Assembly (NCBI RefSeq): GCF_010993975.1
Contig: NZ_JAACZO010000015.1
Coordinates: 1-44,421, forward strand
Source of the DNA: Halomonas faecis
GTDB lineage: Bacteria; Pseudomonadota; Gammaproteobacteria; Pseudomonadales; Halomonadaceae
Direction: 5' to 3'
Length of the DNA stretch: 44,421 bases
Below the pieces are notes generated by a model. The model did no database searches. It was not told where the DNA came from and was given only the letters and a program-made list of their open reading frames with translations. The position numbers and the translations under genes were made by a program. Positions within the stretch are counted from its first letter, which is position 1. Each line of letters opens with the position of its first letter. Shown here piece by piece: positions 7,613 to 16,447 of the stretch.

Positions 7613-7668
7613 GACACTGGCCGGCAAGCCGGGCTGTCATATGACGGTAAGGTGTCAGTGCCAGTGTC
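7613..7668 (+). promoter_or_regulatory. Potential three-way-junction RNA leader before the PIN-PhoH gene
   Basis: An outer inverted repeat GACACTGGC (7613-7621) / GCCAGTGTC (7660-7668) encloses two inner hairpins: CCGGC-AA-GCCGG (7621-7632, sharing one base with the outer arm) and CTGTC-ATAT-GACGG (7634-7647, containing the palindrome GTCATATGAC). Transcribed, this could fold as a junction ending about 20 bases before the ribosome-binding site of the gene at 7700. I read this by eye; no energy calculation or covariation was possible. Confidence 0.4.
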
Positions 7669-7699
7669 GAAGGTGCCGTCAACCTGGGAGCACGATTCG

Positions 7700-9112
7700 A
7701 TGGTACGACTCGACAAGAAAGCCAAGCGGCTCTACGTGCTGGACACCAACGTCCTGATCCACGACCCCGCTGCCCTCTACCAGTTCGAGGAACACGAGGT
7801 GGTCATTCCGATGACCGTTCTCGAGGAACTCGACAAGCACAAGAACGGCCTGCGCGAGATCGCCCGCACCGCGCGCCAGGTCAGCCGTACCCTCTCCGAC
7901 CTGACCAACGAGGTCTCCTTCGACGAGATCCAGCAAGGCATTCCCATTCCTCGTGCCGGCGGCACCACCCAGGGCCGCCTGCGCTTTCTCTGCTATCCCG
8001 AACTCAAGCCCCTGGAACACCTAGAGGAGAGCCCCGACAACCGCCTGCTCGCCGAGACCTGCCGGCTGCGCGAGGAACGCCCCGATGCCTCGGTGATCCT
8101 GGTCTCCAAGGACATCAACCTGCGCGTCAAGGCCGCCGCGCTGCGCGTGCCGGTGGAGGACTACCTCACTGACCGCGCCTTCAGCGACAGCGACGCCATG
8201 CCCGACGGCGTGCACATCGCCACTCCATCGTCGGCCGGTGGCGACGGTCCCTGGGCCGAGCTCGACGTCGACGTCGCCGTGGAGCGCGTCGAGCATCACA
8301 CCTTCTATCAGTTGGAGGGCCCCATTCCCGCCGACTGGCATCTGGGCATGCTGGTGTCGGACAGCGAGAACGGCGCAAGCTTCGAGGCCATCGTGCGCGA
8401 GGTGGAGCCGCAGCGAGCGCGCCTCGAGCTGCTCACCAACTATCGCCACAAGGCCGGGGTGTGGGGCGTGCACGCTCACGACAGCCGCCAGAACTTCGCC
8501 CTCAACCTGCTGATGGACGACGACATCGACCTGGTGACCATCGCCGGCAGCGCCGGCACCGGCAAGACCTTCATGACGCTGGCCGCGGCCTTCCAGCAGA
8601 CCCTCGACAGCAAGCGCTTCGAGCGCATCGTCTTCACTCGGGCACCGATCTCCATGGGCGAAGACATCGGCTATCTGCCGGGCACGGAGGAGGAGAAGAT
8701 GTCGCCGTGGATGGGCGCCTTCCACGACAACATGGACAACCTGCTGCGCGACGAGAGCGGCGAAACCAGCTGGGACAACGGTGCCACGCGTCAGCTGCTC
8801 GGCTCGCGGGTGCAGATCCGCGCCCCCGGCTTCATGCGCGGACGCACCCTCAACGACACCTTCCTGATCATCGACGAGGTGCAGAACTTCACGCCCAAGC
8901 AGATCAAGTCGCTGGTGACCCGCGCCGGCCGCAACACCAAGATCGTCTGCCTAGGCAACGTGGGGCAGATCGACACGCCCTATCTCACCGCCAACACCTG
9001 CGGCATGGCCGCGGTGGTCCAGCGCTTCCGCGACTGGCCCCACGCCGGCCACGTCACGCTGAGAAGCGTCGAGCGCTCGCGGCTGGCACTGGCCGGCGAG
9101 GAACTGCTGTAA
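7700..9112 (+). CDS. PIN-domain / PhoH-like ATPase fusion protein
   Basis: A 470-residue two-domain protein. Residues 1-140 are a PIN ribonuclease domain (LYVLDTNVLIHD with Asp15; TVLEELDKHK; SKDINLRVKA). Residues 260-470 are a PhoH ATPase, with Walker A GSAGTGKT (Lys289), RAPISMGEDIGYLPGTEEEKM and Walker B LIIDEVQNF (Asp392). The family (YlaK, PhoH2-like) is thought to be an RNA helicase coupled to an RNase. I chose ATG 7700 because GGGAG lies upstream and MVRLDKKAKRLYVLDTN is the common N-terminus; a start at 7652 would sit inside the structured leader. It is a single-gene unit, convergent with the zinc-ribbon gene. Confidence 0.92.
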   Translation: MVRLDKKAKRLYVLDTNVLIHDPAALYQFEEHEVVIPMTVLEELDKHKNGLREIARTARQVSRTLSDLTNEVSFDEIQQGIPIPRAGGTTQGRLRFLCYPELKPLEHLEESPDNRLLAETCRLREERPDASVILVSKDINLRVKAAALRVPVEDYLTDRAFSDSDAMPDGVHIATPSSAGGDGPWAELDVDVAVERVEHHTFYQLEGPIPADWHLGMLVSDSENGASFEAIVREVEPQRARLELLTNYRHKAGVWGVHAHDSRQNFALNLLMDDDIDLVTIAGSAGTGKTFMTLAAAFQQTLDSKRFERIVFTRAPISMGEDIGYLPGTEEEKMSPWMGAFHDNMDNLLRDESGETSWDNGATRQLLGSRVQIRAPGFMRGRTLNDTFLIIDEVQNFTPKQIKSLVTRAGRNTKIVCLGNVGQIDTPYLTANTCGMAAVVQRFRDWPHAGHVTLRSVERSRLALAGEELL

Positions 9113-9119
9113 AAGCCGC

Positions 9120-9144
9120 TCCCGGGCGGCTCCGTCGCCCGGGA
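9120..9144. terminator. Hairpin between convergent genes
   Basis: TCCCGGGCG / CGCCCGGGA form a perfect 9-base-pair stem with a 7-base loop between the stop of the PIN-PhoH gene and the stop of the zinc-ribbon gene. There is no T-run on either side, so intrinsic termination would be weak; it may act on both strands or protect 3' ends. Confidence 0.5.
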
Positions 9145-9154
9145 AGGCGCCTCG

Positions 9155-9379
9155 TCACTTCGCCGGGCGGTTGACGACGTGCTCGATCAGCGCTTCGCGC
9201 TCGTCACCCGGCCCCAGCCGCAGCAGTTCCTTGGCTTCGGAGTAGAGGCACAGATAGCGCTTGCAGGAGGCGCAGAACACCTTGTCGTCGGGGTTGTGCA
9301 CCTGCGAGGCGCGAAACAGATGGCTGCCGCAGCTCGGGCATGCCACCGGCAGACGCAACTCCTCGGACAGATCGTTCAT
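9155..9379 (-). CDS. Small zinc-ribbon protein, function unknown
   Basis: A 74-residue protein with two Cys pairs spaced as a zinc ribbon: CPSC at residues 14-17 and CASC at about 36-39. A helical C-terminus follows (EAKELLRLGPGDEREALIEHV). It starts at the ATG at 9379 with GGAGAGAG upstream; an earlier start at 9415 would add residues with no ribosome-binding site. I do not recognise a named family. It is downstream of trpB on the same strand with a 99-base gap, so co-transcription is possible but not required. Confidence 0.75.
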   Translation of the reverse strand: MNDLSEELRLPVACPSCGSHLFRASQVHNPDDKVFCASCKRYLCLYSEAKELLRLGPGDEREALIEHVVNRPAK

Positions 9380-9478
9380 GGTCACTCTCTCCTCGTGCGG
9401 CGAATGAATCGACAAGGTTAGACCTTGGGGTGCCCGACAACGGACTCAAGGCCACGACGTCGCGCCCCCATCCTCGGC

Positions 9479-10681
9479 TCAAAGTCCCAGCTTGTCGGCG
9501 ACGTAATCGGCATCCTTGTCGCCGCGCCCGGAGAGATTGACCAGAATGTGCTGGTCAGCCGGCAGGCTCGGCGCCACGCGCATCGCCCAGGCCACGGCGT
9601 GGGCGCTTTCCAGGGCAGGAATGATGCCCTCCACGCGGGAGAGCGTCAGAAAGGCGTCCAGACACTCGTCGTCGGTGGCCGTCTGGTAGTCGACCCGCCC
9701 ACTCTCCTTGAGGTAGCTGTGCTGCGGCCCCACGCCGGGGTAATCGAGCCCCGAGGCGATGGAGTGCACCGCCATCGGGTTGCCGGCCTCGTCTTCCAGC
9801 ACGTAGCACGCCATGCCGTGGATCTCGCCGGGTTTGCCCAGCGTCAGGGTCGCCGAATGGCGCGGCGTGTCGAGCCCCTCGCCGGCCGGCTCCACGCCGA
9901 CCAGGTGCACGTCCGCATCGTCGAGAAAGGCGGTGAACATACCGATGGCATTGGAGCCGCCGCCCACGCAGGCGGTCACGTGGTCGGGCAGCCGGCCGTG
10001 GCGTTCGAGGAACTGACTGCGCGCTTCGCGGCCGATGATCGACTGGAAGTCGCGCACCATCTTGGGAAAGGGGTGCGGGCCCACCACCGAGCCGATGGCG
10101 TAGATGAAGTGCTGCGGATCCTTCAGGTACTCCTCGAAGGCGCTGTCCACGGCGTCCTTGAGGGTGGCGGTGCCGCGGGTCACCGGAATGAGCGTCGCCC
10201 CCAGAATTTTCATCTTGGTGACGTTGGGATGCTCTTTCTCGATGTCCACCTGCCCCATGTGAATCTCGCAGGGAATGCCGACCAGGGCGCAGGCGGTGGC
10301 CAGCGCCACGCCGTGCTGGCCCGCTCCGGTCTCGGCGATCACCTTGGTCTTGCCCATGAACTTGGCGAGCAGCGCCTCGCCCAGGCAGTGGTTTATCTTG
10401 TGCGCCCCGGTGTGATTGAGGTCTTCGCGCTTGAGGTGGATCTGCGCGCCGCCGAGCTTTTCGGAAAGCCGCCGGGCGTGGAAGATCGGGCTGGGCCGGC
10501 CCACGTAATCGGCGAACAGATCGGCCAGCTCGGTCTGGAAATCCTCGCGGACGCGGATCTCCTCGTAGGCGGCATCGATCTCGTCCATGATCCGCTTGAG
10601 CTCGGGCGGAATGTGCTGGCCCCCGAAACGACCGAAGAACCCCTGGGCATCGGGCAGGTTGGCAAAGGGCGACTCACTCAT
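9479..10681 (-). CDS. trpB: Tryptophan synthase beta chain, not next to trpA
   Basis: A 400-residue PLP enzyme that condenses indole with L-serine to give tryptophan. The PLP lysine is Lys95 in [10 protein letters not shown], the catalytic Glu is Glu117 in AETGAGQHG, the phosphate-binding loop is GGGSNAIG, and the C-terminal [10 protein letters not shown] is intact, so it should be active. Length is usual for TrpB. The gene stands alone: the neighbours are a zinc-ribbon gene and a prenyltransferase, with no trpA or trpF. The segment [20 protein letters not shown] differs from the pattern I associate with classical proteobacterial trpBA enzymes, so this may be a second, indole-salvaging copy. 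That is inference; the rest of the genome is needed to tell. Confidence 0.92.
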   Translation of the reverse strand: MSESPFANLPDAQGFFGRFGGQHIPPELKRIMDEIDAAYEEIRVREDFQTELADLFADYVGRPSPIFHARRLSEKLGGAQIHLKREDLNHTGAHKINHCLGEALLAKFMGKTKVIAETGAGQHGVALATACALVGIPCEIHMGQVDIEKEHPNVTKMKILGATLIPVTRGTATLKDAVDSAFEEYLKDPQHFIYAIGSVVGPHPFPKMVRDFQSIIGREARSQFLERHGRLPDHVTACVGGGSNAIGMFTAFLDDADVHLVGVEPAGEGLDTPRHSATLTLGKPGEIHGMACYVLEDEAGNPMAVHSIASGLDYPGVGPQHSYLKESGRVDYQTATDDECLDAFLTLSRVEGIIPALESAHAVAWAMRVAPSLPADQHILVNLSGRGDKDADYVADKLGL

Positions 10682-10771
10682 GTTGGCGATCCTGACAGGC
10701 GATAGGTGAAAAAATGGGTTCCGATATCCTGCCCCGCCACCGCGTCGCTGTCGAGACGACCTTGGACGCGT

Positions 10772-11701
10772 TCAGGAGGCGAGCCAGAGTCCCAGATTGA
10801 GCAGCGCCAGACTCGTCAGCAACACGGCCACATTGAGGCCCAGCAGCGGAGCGAGCCGCGAGACGTCGCTTGTCCGGGTGAGCGACGGCAACCGCCATAG
10901 CCGCCATGCCAGCCACAGCGCGGCGGGCAGCACGAGCCACATCAGCCAGGTTTCGACCGGCAGCCATCCGGCGGCGACGAACGGCGGGATCGACAAAAAG
11001 GCGGCCAGCACCAGGACCGCCACCCAGCGTGCCGCGCGAGTGATACCCAAGGCGATGGCCAGATGGTAGCGCCCGACGCTGCGGTCCGCCTCGATGTCCG
11101 GCAGTTGATTGGCCAGCAGCAAGGCACTGGCCAACAGGGTGGGCGCCTGGGAGGCGGCCAGCGCCGTGGCCGAGACGCCACCGGTCAGCGCCTGGTAAGC
11201 GCCCACCACCATCAGGGTACCGAAACCGACGCCGGGCGCCAGCAGGCAGAGCCAGGGGCGGCGGGTCAGCCAGCCAGTATAGGCCAGCACCAACCCCACC
11301 CCGAACAGGCCATACAGCAGCAGTGCCGGCCCGGCGTGCCATACGAACCAGCTACCGATGGCCACCACCGCTGCCAGGCAGAGGCGTGCCGCCAGAAGCA
11401 CGGCATTGGCGGCCTCGGGCCGCTCGATCAGCGTACCGCTGCCGCCGGAGAAGGGCGTACGCTGGGTCTGTCGGTCCAGACCGCTCGCGAAGTCATGGTG
11501 CTCGTTGAAGAGATTCACCGCCGCATGAGCCAGCACGGCGGCCAGCAGCACCCAGCCGATGTCCACGGCAGCCGGGGCGTACCCATCGACCCAGGCCGCG
11601 GTCACCGCCAGGCCAACGCACAGCGGCGCCAGCAACAGGAAAGGCGGACGCGCGCAGCGCCAGCAGGCGACCAGGTGACGCCCCGCCAACCAACGGGCCA
11701 C
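10772..11701 (-). CDS. UbiA/MenA-family prenyltransferase
   Basis: A 309-residue integral membrane protein of the UbiA superfamily with about nine helices. The first Asp-rich motif is NLFNEHHDFASGLDR and the second NQLPDIEADRSVGR; both bind the Mg-prenyl-diphosphate. The first resembles the NxxxDxxxGxD form of MenA-type enzymes more than the UbiA NDxxDxxxD form, so a quinone or related aromatic acceptor is likely. I placed the start at GTG 11701, just after the stop of the esterase gene; an ATG at 11770 would overlap that gene by 65 bases and add a non-homologous tail. The gene probably forms an operon with the upstream esterase (4-base gap). Confidence 0.8.
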   Translation of the reverse strand: MARWLAGRHLVACWRCARPPFLLLAPLCVGLAVTAAWVDGYAPAAVDIGWVLLAAVLAHAAVNLFNEHHDFASGLDRQTQRTPFSGGSGTLIERPEAANAVLLAARLCLAAVVAIGSWFVWHAGPALLLYGLFGVGLVLAYTGWLTRRPWLCLLAPGVGFGTLMVVGAYQALTGGVSATALAASQAPTLLASALLLANQLPDIEADRSVGRYHLAIALGITRAARWVAVLVLAAFLSIPPFVAAGWLPVETWLMWLVLPAALWLAWRLWRLPSLTRTSDVSRLAPLLGLNVAVLLTSLALLNLGLWLAS

Positions 11702-11705
11702 TGCC

Positions 11706-12374
11706 CTAGCGTTCCAAGCGTTCGGAGAGCCACCGCCCGATGTCGGCCACCTGCTGCGGGCAGACGGCATGGGCCATGGGATACTGGCGATAGGTAGCCG
11801 GATGCCCCAGCGCCTTCACCTGCTCGTAGCCGGCCTTGCCCAGGGCCTCGGGCACCACCGGGTCGAAGCTGCCGTGGTGCACCTCGATGGGCAGCCCACG
11901 GTTGGCTGCGGCGAGCTGGATGGAATCGGCGGTAGCGAAGTAGGTGGACATGGCCAGCAGGCCGCCCAGCGGCTCCTCGAAGGAGAGCGCCGCCTCGTAG
12001 GCCACCGCGCCACCTTGGGAGAAGCCGGCCAGGATGATGCGCCGGCCGTCGATGCCGTGGGATATCTGCTCGCGCACCAGCGCCTGGATACGCGCGACGG
12101 ATTCGCGCAGCTGCGGCTCGTCGACGCGGCGGTCGAGGCTCATTTCGAGAATGTCGTACCACGCCGGCATGACCATGCCGCCGTTGATGGTCACAGGCAG
12201 GCGCTGTGCATGAGGCAGGATGAAGCGCACGCTGGCGTCGCGGGGCAGCTCGAGAGCCGGTACCAGCGGTTCGAAGTCGTGGCCGTCGGCGCCCAGTCCG
12301 TGAAGAATGAATACGCAGGCGTCGGCAGGTTCGCCGTTCCGGGGTTCGATGATCAGCTCATCGGGTTGGCTCAT
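11706..12374 (-). CDS. Carboxylesterase / acyl-protein-thioesterase-like hydrolase
   Basis: A 222-residue alpha/beta hydrolase of the phospholipase/carboxylesterase family. The HGLGADGHDF oxyanion region lies at about residues 25-34, the nucleophile Ser119 in GFSQGG, Asp171 in GSFDPVVP and His202 in MAHAVCP, a complete triad. The MPAWYDI segment is typical of the family. No signal peptide is seen, so it is cytoplasmic. Substrates are usually short-chain acyl esters or lysophospholipids. The start at 12374 (MSQPDELIIEP) is well supported. It lies 4 bases upstream of the prenyltransferase gene on the same strand. Confidence 0.93.
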   Translation of the reverse strand: MSQPDELIIEPRNGEPADACVFILHGLGADGHDFEPLVPALELPRDASVRFILPHAQRLPVTINGGMVMPAWYDILEMSLDRRVDEPQLRESVARIQALVREQISHGIDGRRIILAGFSQGGAVAYEAALSFEEPLGGLLAMSTYFATADSIQLAAANRGLPIEVHHGSFDPVVPEALGKAGYEQVKALGHPATYRQYPMAHAVCPQQVADIGRWLSERLER

Positions 12375-12466
12375 GATGACGTCTCGCAGTCGCGGGAAAG
12401 CCGTCACCCTACCGCAATCGTCCGAACGCGGCGACCATGCCATGCGTGGCTCCGCCCTCCAAACGC

Positions 12467-12494
12467 AAAAAGGCCCGCTTACGCGGGCCTTTTT
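12467..12494 (-). terminator. Strong intrinsic terminator after the cold-shock gene
   Basis: AAAAAGGCCCGC / GCGGGCCTTTTT with loop TTAC is a perfect 12-base-pair symmetric stem with A- and T-tracts on both sides, so it can stop transcription on either strand. Its position, about 40 bases past the csp stop, marks it as the csp terminator. Confidence 0.9.
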
Positions 12495-12531
12495 CCGACT
12501 GCCGAGGCAGTCGCATCAGATCAAAGGGCGT

Positions 12532-12738
12532 TCAGCCGATGACCTTGATGTTGGACGCCTGCAGGCCTTTCTTGCCCTGGGTGACGTCGAAGGAGACCTT
12601 CTGGCCGTCCTGCAGGGACTTGAAGCCTTCGGCCTGAATCTCGGAGAAGTGCGCGAACAGGTCGTCGCCGCTCTCGTCCGGAGAGATGAAGCCAAAGCCT
12701 TTAGTGTCGTTGAACCACTTGACGGTACCGGTAGCCAT
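12532..12738 (-). CDS. Cold-shock protein (CspA family)
   Basis: A 68-residue single cold-shock domain. [18 protein letters not shown] contains the RNP1-like KGFGFI (residues 13-18), and DLFAHFSEI is the RNP2-like motif, where the more common V-F-V-H appears as L-F-A-H. It binds single-stranded RNA or DNA and acts as an RNA chaperone. It has a GAGGAAT ribosome-binding site, a strong terminator, and a 225-base upstream gap that can hold a long 5' untranslated region typical of csp mRNAs. Single gene. Confidence 0.97.
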   Translation of the reverse strand: MATGTVKWFNDTKGFGFISPDESGDDLFAHFSEIQAEGFKSLQDGQKVSFDVTQGKKGLQASNIKVIG

Positions 12739-12963
12739 GATCGAATTCCTCGAATAGCGTTTGATTTGCCGGGAAATACCCGAGTTGCAGTGGGTAAAAC
12801 AAGAAACTTTCACCGGGAAATCGACGCCATGAGCGTTTCGATGACCACTTGCGATGTTCCACTTGCCAACCAACTGCGCGCAGCATGCGCCCTTGACGGG
12901 CACAGGTCAAACACTAATTTCATCCGATGACGAAATAATGACGCCACCGGCCGATGCGCGCAC

Positions 12964-14622
12964 TCATTCGCCGGCCAGGATCCAGCCCCCCGCCTTCTCG
13001 GCGATCATCAGCGTCGGCGAATTGGTGTTGCCGCTGGTGATGGTGGGCATGACGCCGGCGTCCACCACACGCAGCCCGGCCACGCCCCGCACCCGCAGGT
13101 GCGGGTCGACCACCGCCAGCGGATCGTCGTCGCGCCCCATCTTCGTCGTACCCACCGGATGAAAGATGGTGGTGCCGATGTCGCCGGCCAGCCGTACCAG
13201 CTCGTCGTCCGTCTGGTACTCGAGGCCCGGCTTGAACTCCTCCGGTTGGTACCTGGCGAAGGCGGGCTGCTCGGCAATGCGCCGGGTGACACGCAGCGAA
13301 TCCGCCGCCACCTGGCGGTCCTCGGGAGTACTCAGGTAGTTGGGCACGATGGCCGGCGCCTGGCGCGGGTCGCGACTCTTGATGCGCACCGTGCCGCGGC
13401 TGGTGGGGTTGAGGTTGCACACGCTGGCGGTGATCGCCGGGAAGTCGTGCAGCGGCTGACCGAAGGCCGGCAGGCTCAGCGGCTGGACGTGGTACTCGAT
13501 GTTGGGATGCTCGAACGCCTCGCTGCTGCGGGTGAAGGCGCACAGTTGGGAAGGCGCCATGCTCATCGGCCCTGAACGCTTCAGCGCGTATTCCAGGCCG
13601 ATCTTGGCCTTGCCGACCAGCGAGTTGGCCAGGGTGTTGAGCGTCTTGGCCCCCTTGACCTTGTACACCGAGCGGATCTGCAGGTGGTCCTGCAGATTCT
13701 CGCCGACGCCGGCAAGCTCCGCGACCAGTGGGATGTCGTGCTCGGCCAGCAGCTCGGCCGGCCCGATGCCGGAGAGCTGCAACAGCTGCGGCGAGCCGAT
13801 GGCCCCGGCGGAAAGGACCACCTCACGGGAGGCTCGGGCGGCCACCCCGCTCTCGCCGGCGCGCGTGACCTTCACGCCCGTACATCTCGGCTCGCCTCCC
13901 GGTCCTGTCTCGAAGGTGAGCGTCTCGACCTGGGTGGAATGCCACAGGGAGAGATTGCCGCGCGCTTCGACCCCGCGCAGAAAGGCCTTAGAGGTGTTCC
14001 AGCGCCAGCCCGCGCGCTGGTTGACCTCGAAGTAGTCGACGCCCTCGTTGTCGCCGCGGTTGAAGTCGCGGGTGCGCGGAATGCCCGCTTCCACGGCGGC
14101 GGTGGCGAAGTCGTCGAGCACCTGCCACTTGAGGCGCTGCTTCTCCACTCGCCACTCGCCGCCGTGGCCGTGATAGTCGCGGTGGGCAGCGTCGGCATCG
14201 CCGCCGTCGTCCAGACGCTGGTGGTCTTCGTGCTTCATGAAGTCGGGCAGACAGTTCTCCCAGCGCCAGGCGGGCTCGCCGGTGAGTTCGGCCCAGTGGT
14301 CGTAGTCGCGGGCCTGGCCGCGAATGTAGAGCATGCCGTTGATGCTCGAGCAGCCGCCCAGGGTCTTGCCGCGGGGGTAGATCAACGAGCGGCCGTTGAG
14401 GCCGACATCCGGCTCGGTGCGAAAGCGCCAGTCGGTGCGCGGGTTGTCGATGCAGTAGAGATAGCCCACCGGAATGTGGATCCAGTGGTAGTTGTCGCGA
14501 CCGCCGGCCTCGATCAACAGCACCCGGTTGGCGGGATCGGCGCTCAGGCGGTTGGCCAGCAGGCAGCCGGCGGTGCCGGCGCCCACGATGATGTAGTCGA
14601 ATTCTTGTGTCTTGTCGGCCAT
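12964..14622 (-). CDS. GMC-family FAD-dependent alcohol/choline-type dehydrogenase
   Basis: A 552-residue GMC oxidoreductase. The N-terminal FAD-binding IIVGAGTAGCLLANRLS is at about residues 10-26, followed by GGCSSINGMLYIRGQ, the substrate-domain sequence LSAGAIGSPQLLQLSGIGP, and a C-terminal HPVGTTKMG plus VVDAGVMPTITSGNTNSPTLMIAEK that carries the catalytic His/Asn pair. It resembles AlkJ- and BetA-type dehydrogenases but lacks betaine-operon neighbours, so choline is not implied. It lies downstream of mmsA on the same strand with a 156-base gap holding a hairpin. An alcohol dehydrogenase feeding a semialdehyde to the mmsA product would make sense, but this is inference. Confidence 0.9.
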   Translation of the reverse strand: MADKTQEFDYIIVGAGTAGCLLANRLSADPANRVLLIEAGGRDNYHWIHIPVGYLYCIDNPRTDWRFRTEPDVGLNGRSLIYPRGKTLGGCSSINGMLYIRGQARDYDHWAELTGEPAWRWENCLPDFMKHEDHQRLDDGGDADAAHRDYHGHGGEWRVEKQRLKWQVLDDFATAAVEAGIPRTRDFNRGDNEGVDYFEVNQRAGWRWNTSKAFLRGVEARGNLSLWHSTQVETLTFETGPGGEPRCTGVKVTRAGESGVAARASREVVLSAGAIGSPQLLQLSGIGPAELLAEHDIPLVAELAGVGENLQDHLQIRSVYKVKGAKTLNTLANSLVGKAKIGLEYALKRSGPMSMAPSQLCAFTRSSEAFEHPNIEYHVQPLSLPAFGQPLHDFPAITASVCNLNPTSRGTVRIKSRDPRQAPAIVPNYLSTPEDRQVAADSLRVTRRIAEQPAFARYQPEEFKPGLEYQTDDELVRLAGDIGTTIFHPVGTTKMGRDDDPLAVVDPHLRVRGVAGLRVVDAGVMPTITSGNTNSPTLMIAEKAGGWILAGE

Positions 14623-14707
14623 GGCGTGCTCTCGGTGACAGCTACGCTCGAGGCGATTCCGTCGACAGCTTTCCGAGGGGGCGCTGTGAACCCTTCCCTG
14701 GGCGCTA

Positions 14708-14729
14708 CCGATGCCATCCCTGGCATCGG
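14708..14729. terminator. Hairpin between mmsA and the GMC dehydrogenase gene
   Basis: CCGATGCCA / TGGCATCGG form a perfect 9-base-pair stem with a 4-base loop (TCCC), about 50 bases past the mmsA stop. No T-run follows, so it may only attenuate read-through or stabilise a 3' end. Confidence 0.5.
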
Positions 14730-14778
14730 CCCCCTCTACAAGCTGTCCCCGGCGCCTCTCGCAGCAAAGTGGTTTTTC

Positions 14779-16284
14779 CTACTTGTGGGTCGGCATGGCG
14801 AACTCGGCGCCGGCGTGGATCAAGTCGGACCAGCGCTGCATGATCGACTTCTGCTTGGTGTAGAAGCGCACGCCCTCCTCACCGTAGGCATGGGTGTCGC
14901 CGAACAGCGAGCGCTTCCAGCCGCCGAAGCCGTGCCAAGCCATGGGCACCGGAATCGGCACGTTGATGCCCACCATGCCCACCTGAATGCGGCGCCCGAA
15001 CTCGCGAGCCACGCTGCCGCTCTCGGTGAAGCAGCTCACGCCGTTGCCGAACTCGTGATCGTTGATCAGCTCGATGGCGGTGACCACGTCGGGTACCCGC
15101 ACGCAGACCAGCACTGGACCGAAGATCTCCTCTTTATAGACGGTCATCTCCGGGGTGACGTGGTCGAACAGGGTGCCGCCCATCCAGAAGCCCTCGGCGC
15201 AGCCCTCGCCGGTGGTGGCGGCGTCGAAGTCGCGGCCGTCGACCACCAGCTCGGCGCCCTCTGCCACGCCCTTGTCGATGTAGCCGGTGATACGCTGGTG
15301 CGCCTGGGCGGTGACGATGGGGCCCATCTCGGCGTCGAGCTCCATGCCATTCTTGACCTTCAGCGTACGGGCACGCTCGGCCAGCCGCGGCACGAGCTCG
15401 TCGGCCACGTCGCCCACCAGCACCGCCACGCTGATCGCCATGCAACGCTCGCCGGCACTGCCGTAGGCGGCGCCGACCAGGGCATCCACGGCCTTGTCGA
15501 GATTGGCATCGGGCATCACCACCATGTGGTTCTTGGCGCCGCCGAGGGCCTGAACGCGCTTGCCGTGATGCGCCCCGCGCTCATAGATGAGATTGGCGAT
15601 GGGCGTGGAACCGACGAACGAGAGCGCCTGGACGTCGGGATGCTCTATCAGTGCCTCGACGCTCTCCTTGTCGCCCTGCACCACGTTGAACACGCCTTCC
15701 GGCAGCCCGGCTCGCTCGAGCAATTCGGCGATCAGCAGCGAGGCGCTGGGGTCGATGGGGCTCGGCTTGAGGATGAAGGTGTTGCCGGTGGCGATGGCCA
15801 CGGGGAACATCCACATCGGCACCATGGCCGGGAAGTTGAAGGGCGTGATGCCGGCCACCACGCCGAGCGGCTGGCGCATCGTCCAGTTGTCGATGCCGCT
15901 GCTCACCTGCTCGGTGTAGTCGCCCTTGAGCAGTTGGGGCACGCCGCAGGCGAACTCGACGATGTCGATGCCGCGTGCCACCTCGCCCTGAGCGTCGGTG
16001 AACACCTTGCCGTGCTCGCGGGTAATCGCCTCGGCCAGTTCGTCCTTGTGGGAATTGAGGAGCTCCAGGAACTTGAACAGCACCCGGGCACGGCGAATCG
16101 GCGGGGTATTGGCCCAGGCCGGAAAGGCAGCCTTTGCTGCCGCCACGGCGGTATCGACATCGCCGCGCGAGGCGAGCGCCACCCGGCCGGAAACGCTCCC
16201 GGTGGCGGGGTTGAAGACGTCTTGTGTGCGACCGGATTCACCGGCGGCGGGCTGGCCGTTGATATAATGAGAAATCGTGTTCAC
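14779..16284 (-). CDS. mmsA: CoA-acylating methylmalonate-semialdehyde dehydrogenase
   Basis: A 501-residue aldehyde dehydrogenase. The oxyanion Asn150 lies in [15 protein letters not shown], the nucleophile Cys281 in [11 protein letters not shown], and LGGAKNH replaces the usual ALDH Glu motif; this last change, with the PMWMFP segment, is the hallmark of MmsA enzymes that use CoA rather than water for acyl release. The reaction is (methyl)malonate semialdehyde + CoA + NAD+ to propionyl- or acetyl-CoA + CO2 + NADH, in valine, beta-alanine or myo-inositol breakdown. No mmsB is adjacent; a divergent LysR regulator and a GMC dehydrogenase are the neighbours. Transcription likely starts in the 163-base divergent gap with its LysR box. 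Confidence 0.94.
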   Translation of the reverse strand: MNTISHYINGQPAAGESGRTQDVFNPATGSVSGRVALASRGDVDTAVAAAKAAFPAWANTPPIRRARVLFKFLELLNSHKDELAEAITREHGKVFTDAQGEVARGIDIVEFACGVPQLLKGDYTEQVSSGIDNWTMRQPLGVVAGITPFNFPAMVPMWMFPVAIATGNTFILKPSPIDPSASLLIAELLERAGLPEGVFNVVQGDKESVEALIEHPDVQALSFVGSTPIANLIYERGAHHGKRVQALGGAKNHMVVMPDANLDKAVDALVGAAYGSAGERCMAISVAVLVGDVADELVPRLAERARTLKVKNGMELDAEMGPIVTAQAHQRITGYIDKGVAEGAELVVDGRDFDAATTGEGCAEGFWMGGTLFDHVTPEMTVYKEEIFGPVLVCVRVPDVVTAIELINDHEFGNGVSCFTESGSVAREFGRRIQVGMVGINVPIPVPMAWHGFGGWKRSLFGDTHAYGEEGVRFYTKQKSIMQRWSDLIHAGAEFAMPTHK

Positions 16285-16381
16285 TGTTGGTTTCCTGTAT
16301 CGCTCGTCATGGGAAGACTTGACGTTATCGCCCTAGCCTAGCGTGCTCGGACGTCGAAGCAATTGAGAAATCCAAAATCAC

Positions 16382-16402
16382 GATATAAAATTTACTGATA
16401 TC
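16382..16402. promoter_or_regulatory. LysR-type operator between mmsA and its divergent regulator
   Basis: GATAT-N11-ATATC is a perfect 5-base dyad containing the T-N11-A core recognised by LysR-type regulators. It lies 46 bases before the LysR start and 98 bases before the mmsA start, in the shared AT-rich promoter region. Confidence 0.65.
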
Positions 16403-16447
16403 ACATGGCATCATGCGCTATCCCATCCTTACCGACCAGTCATCCCC

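Noticed and set aside
6230..7627. Long minus-strand open frame (465 codons) opposite the patatin gene
   Set aside because: Antisense shadow of a protein with full catalytic motifs on the plus strand; no motif, no ribosome-binding site.
9425..10705. Plus-strand frame of 426 codons over trpB
   Set aside because: Shadow; trpB on the minus strand has every catalytic residue.
11702..11770. Longer N-terminus for the UbiA-type prenyltransferase from the ATG at 11770
   Set aside because: It would overlap the esterase gene by 65 bases and add a tail of Pro, Ser and Gly with no family resemblance; GTG 11701 is better placed.
13684..16341. Long plus-strand open frame (885 codons) opposite the GMC dehydrogenase and mmsA genes
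   Set aside because: It is the mirror of two well-conserved minus-strand enzymes in high-GC DNA; its translation is Ala/Gly/Val/His-rich with no domain, and it spans the intergenic gap between the two genes.
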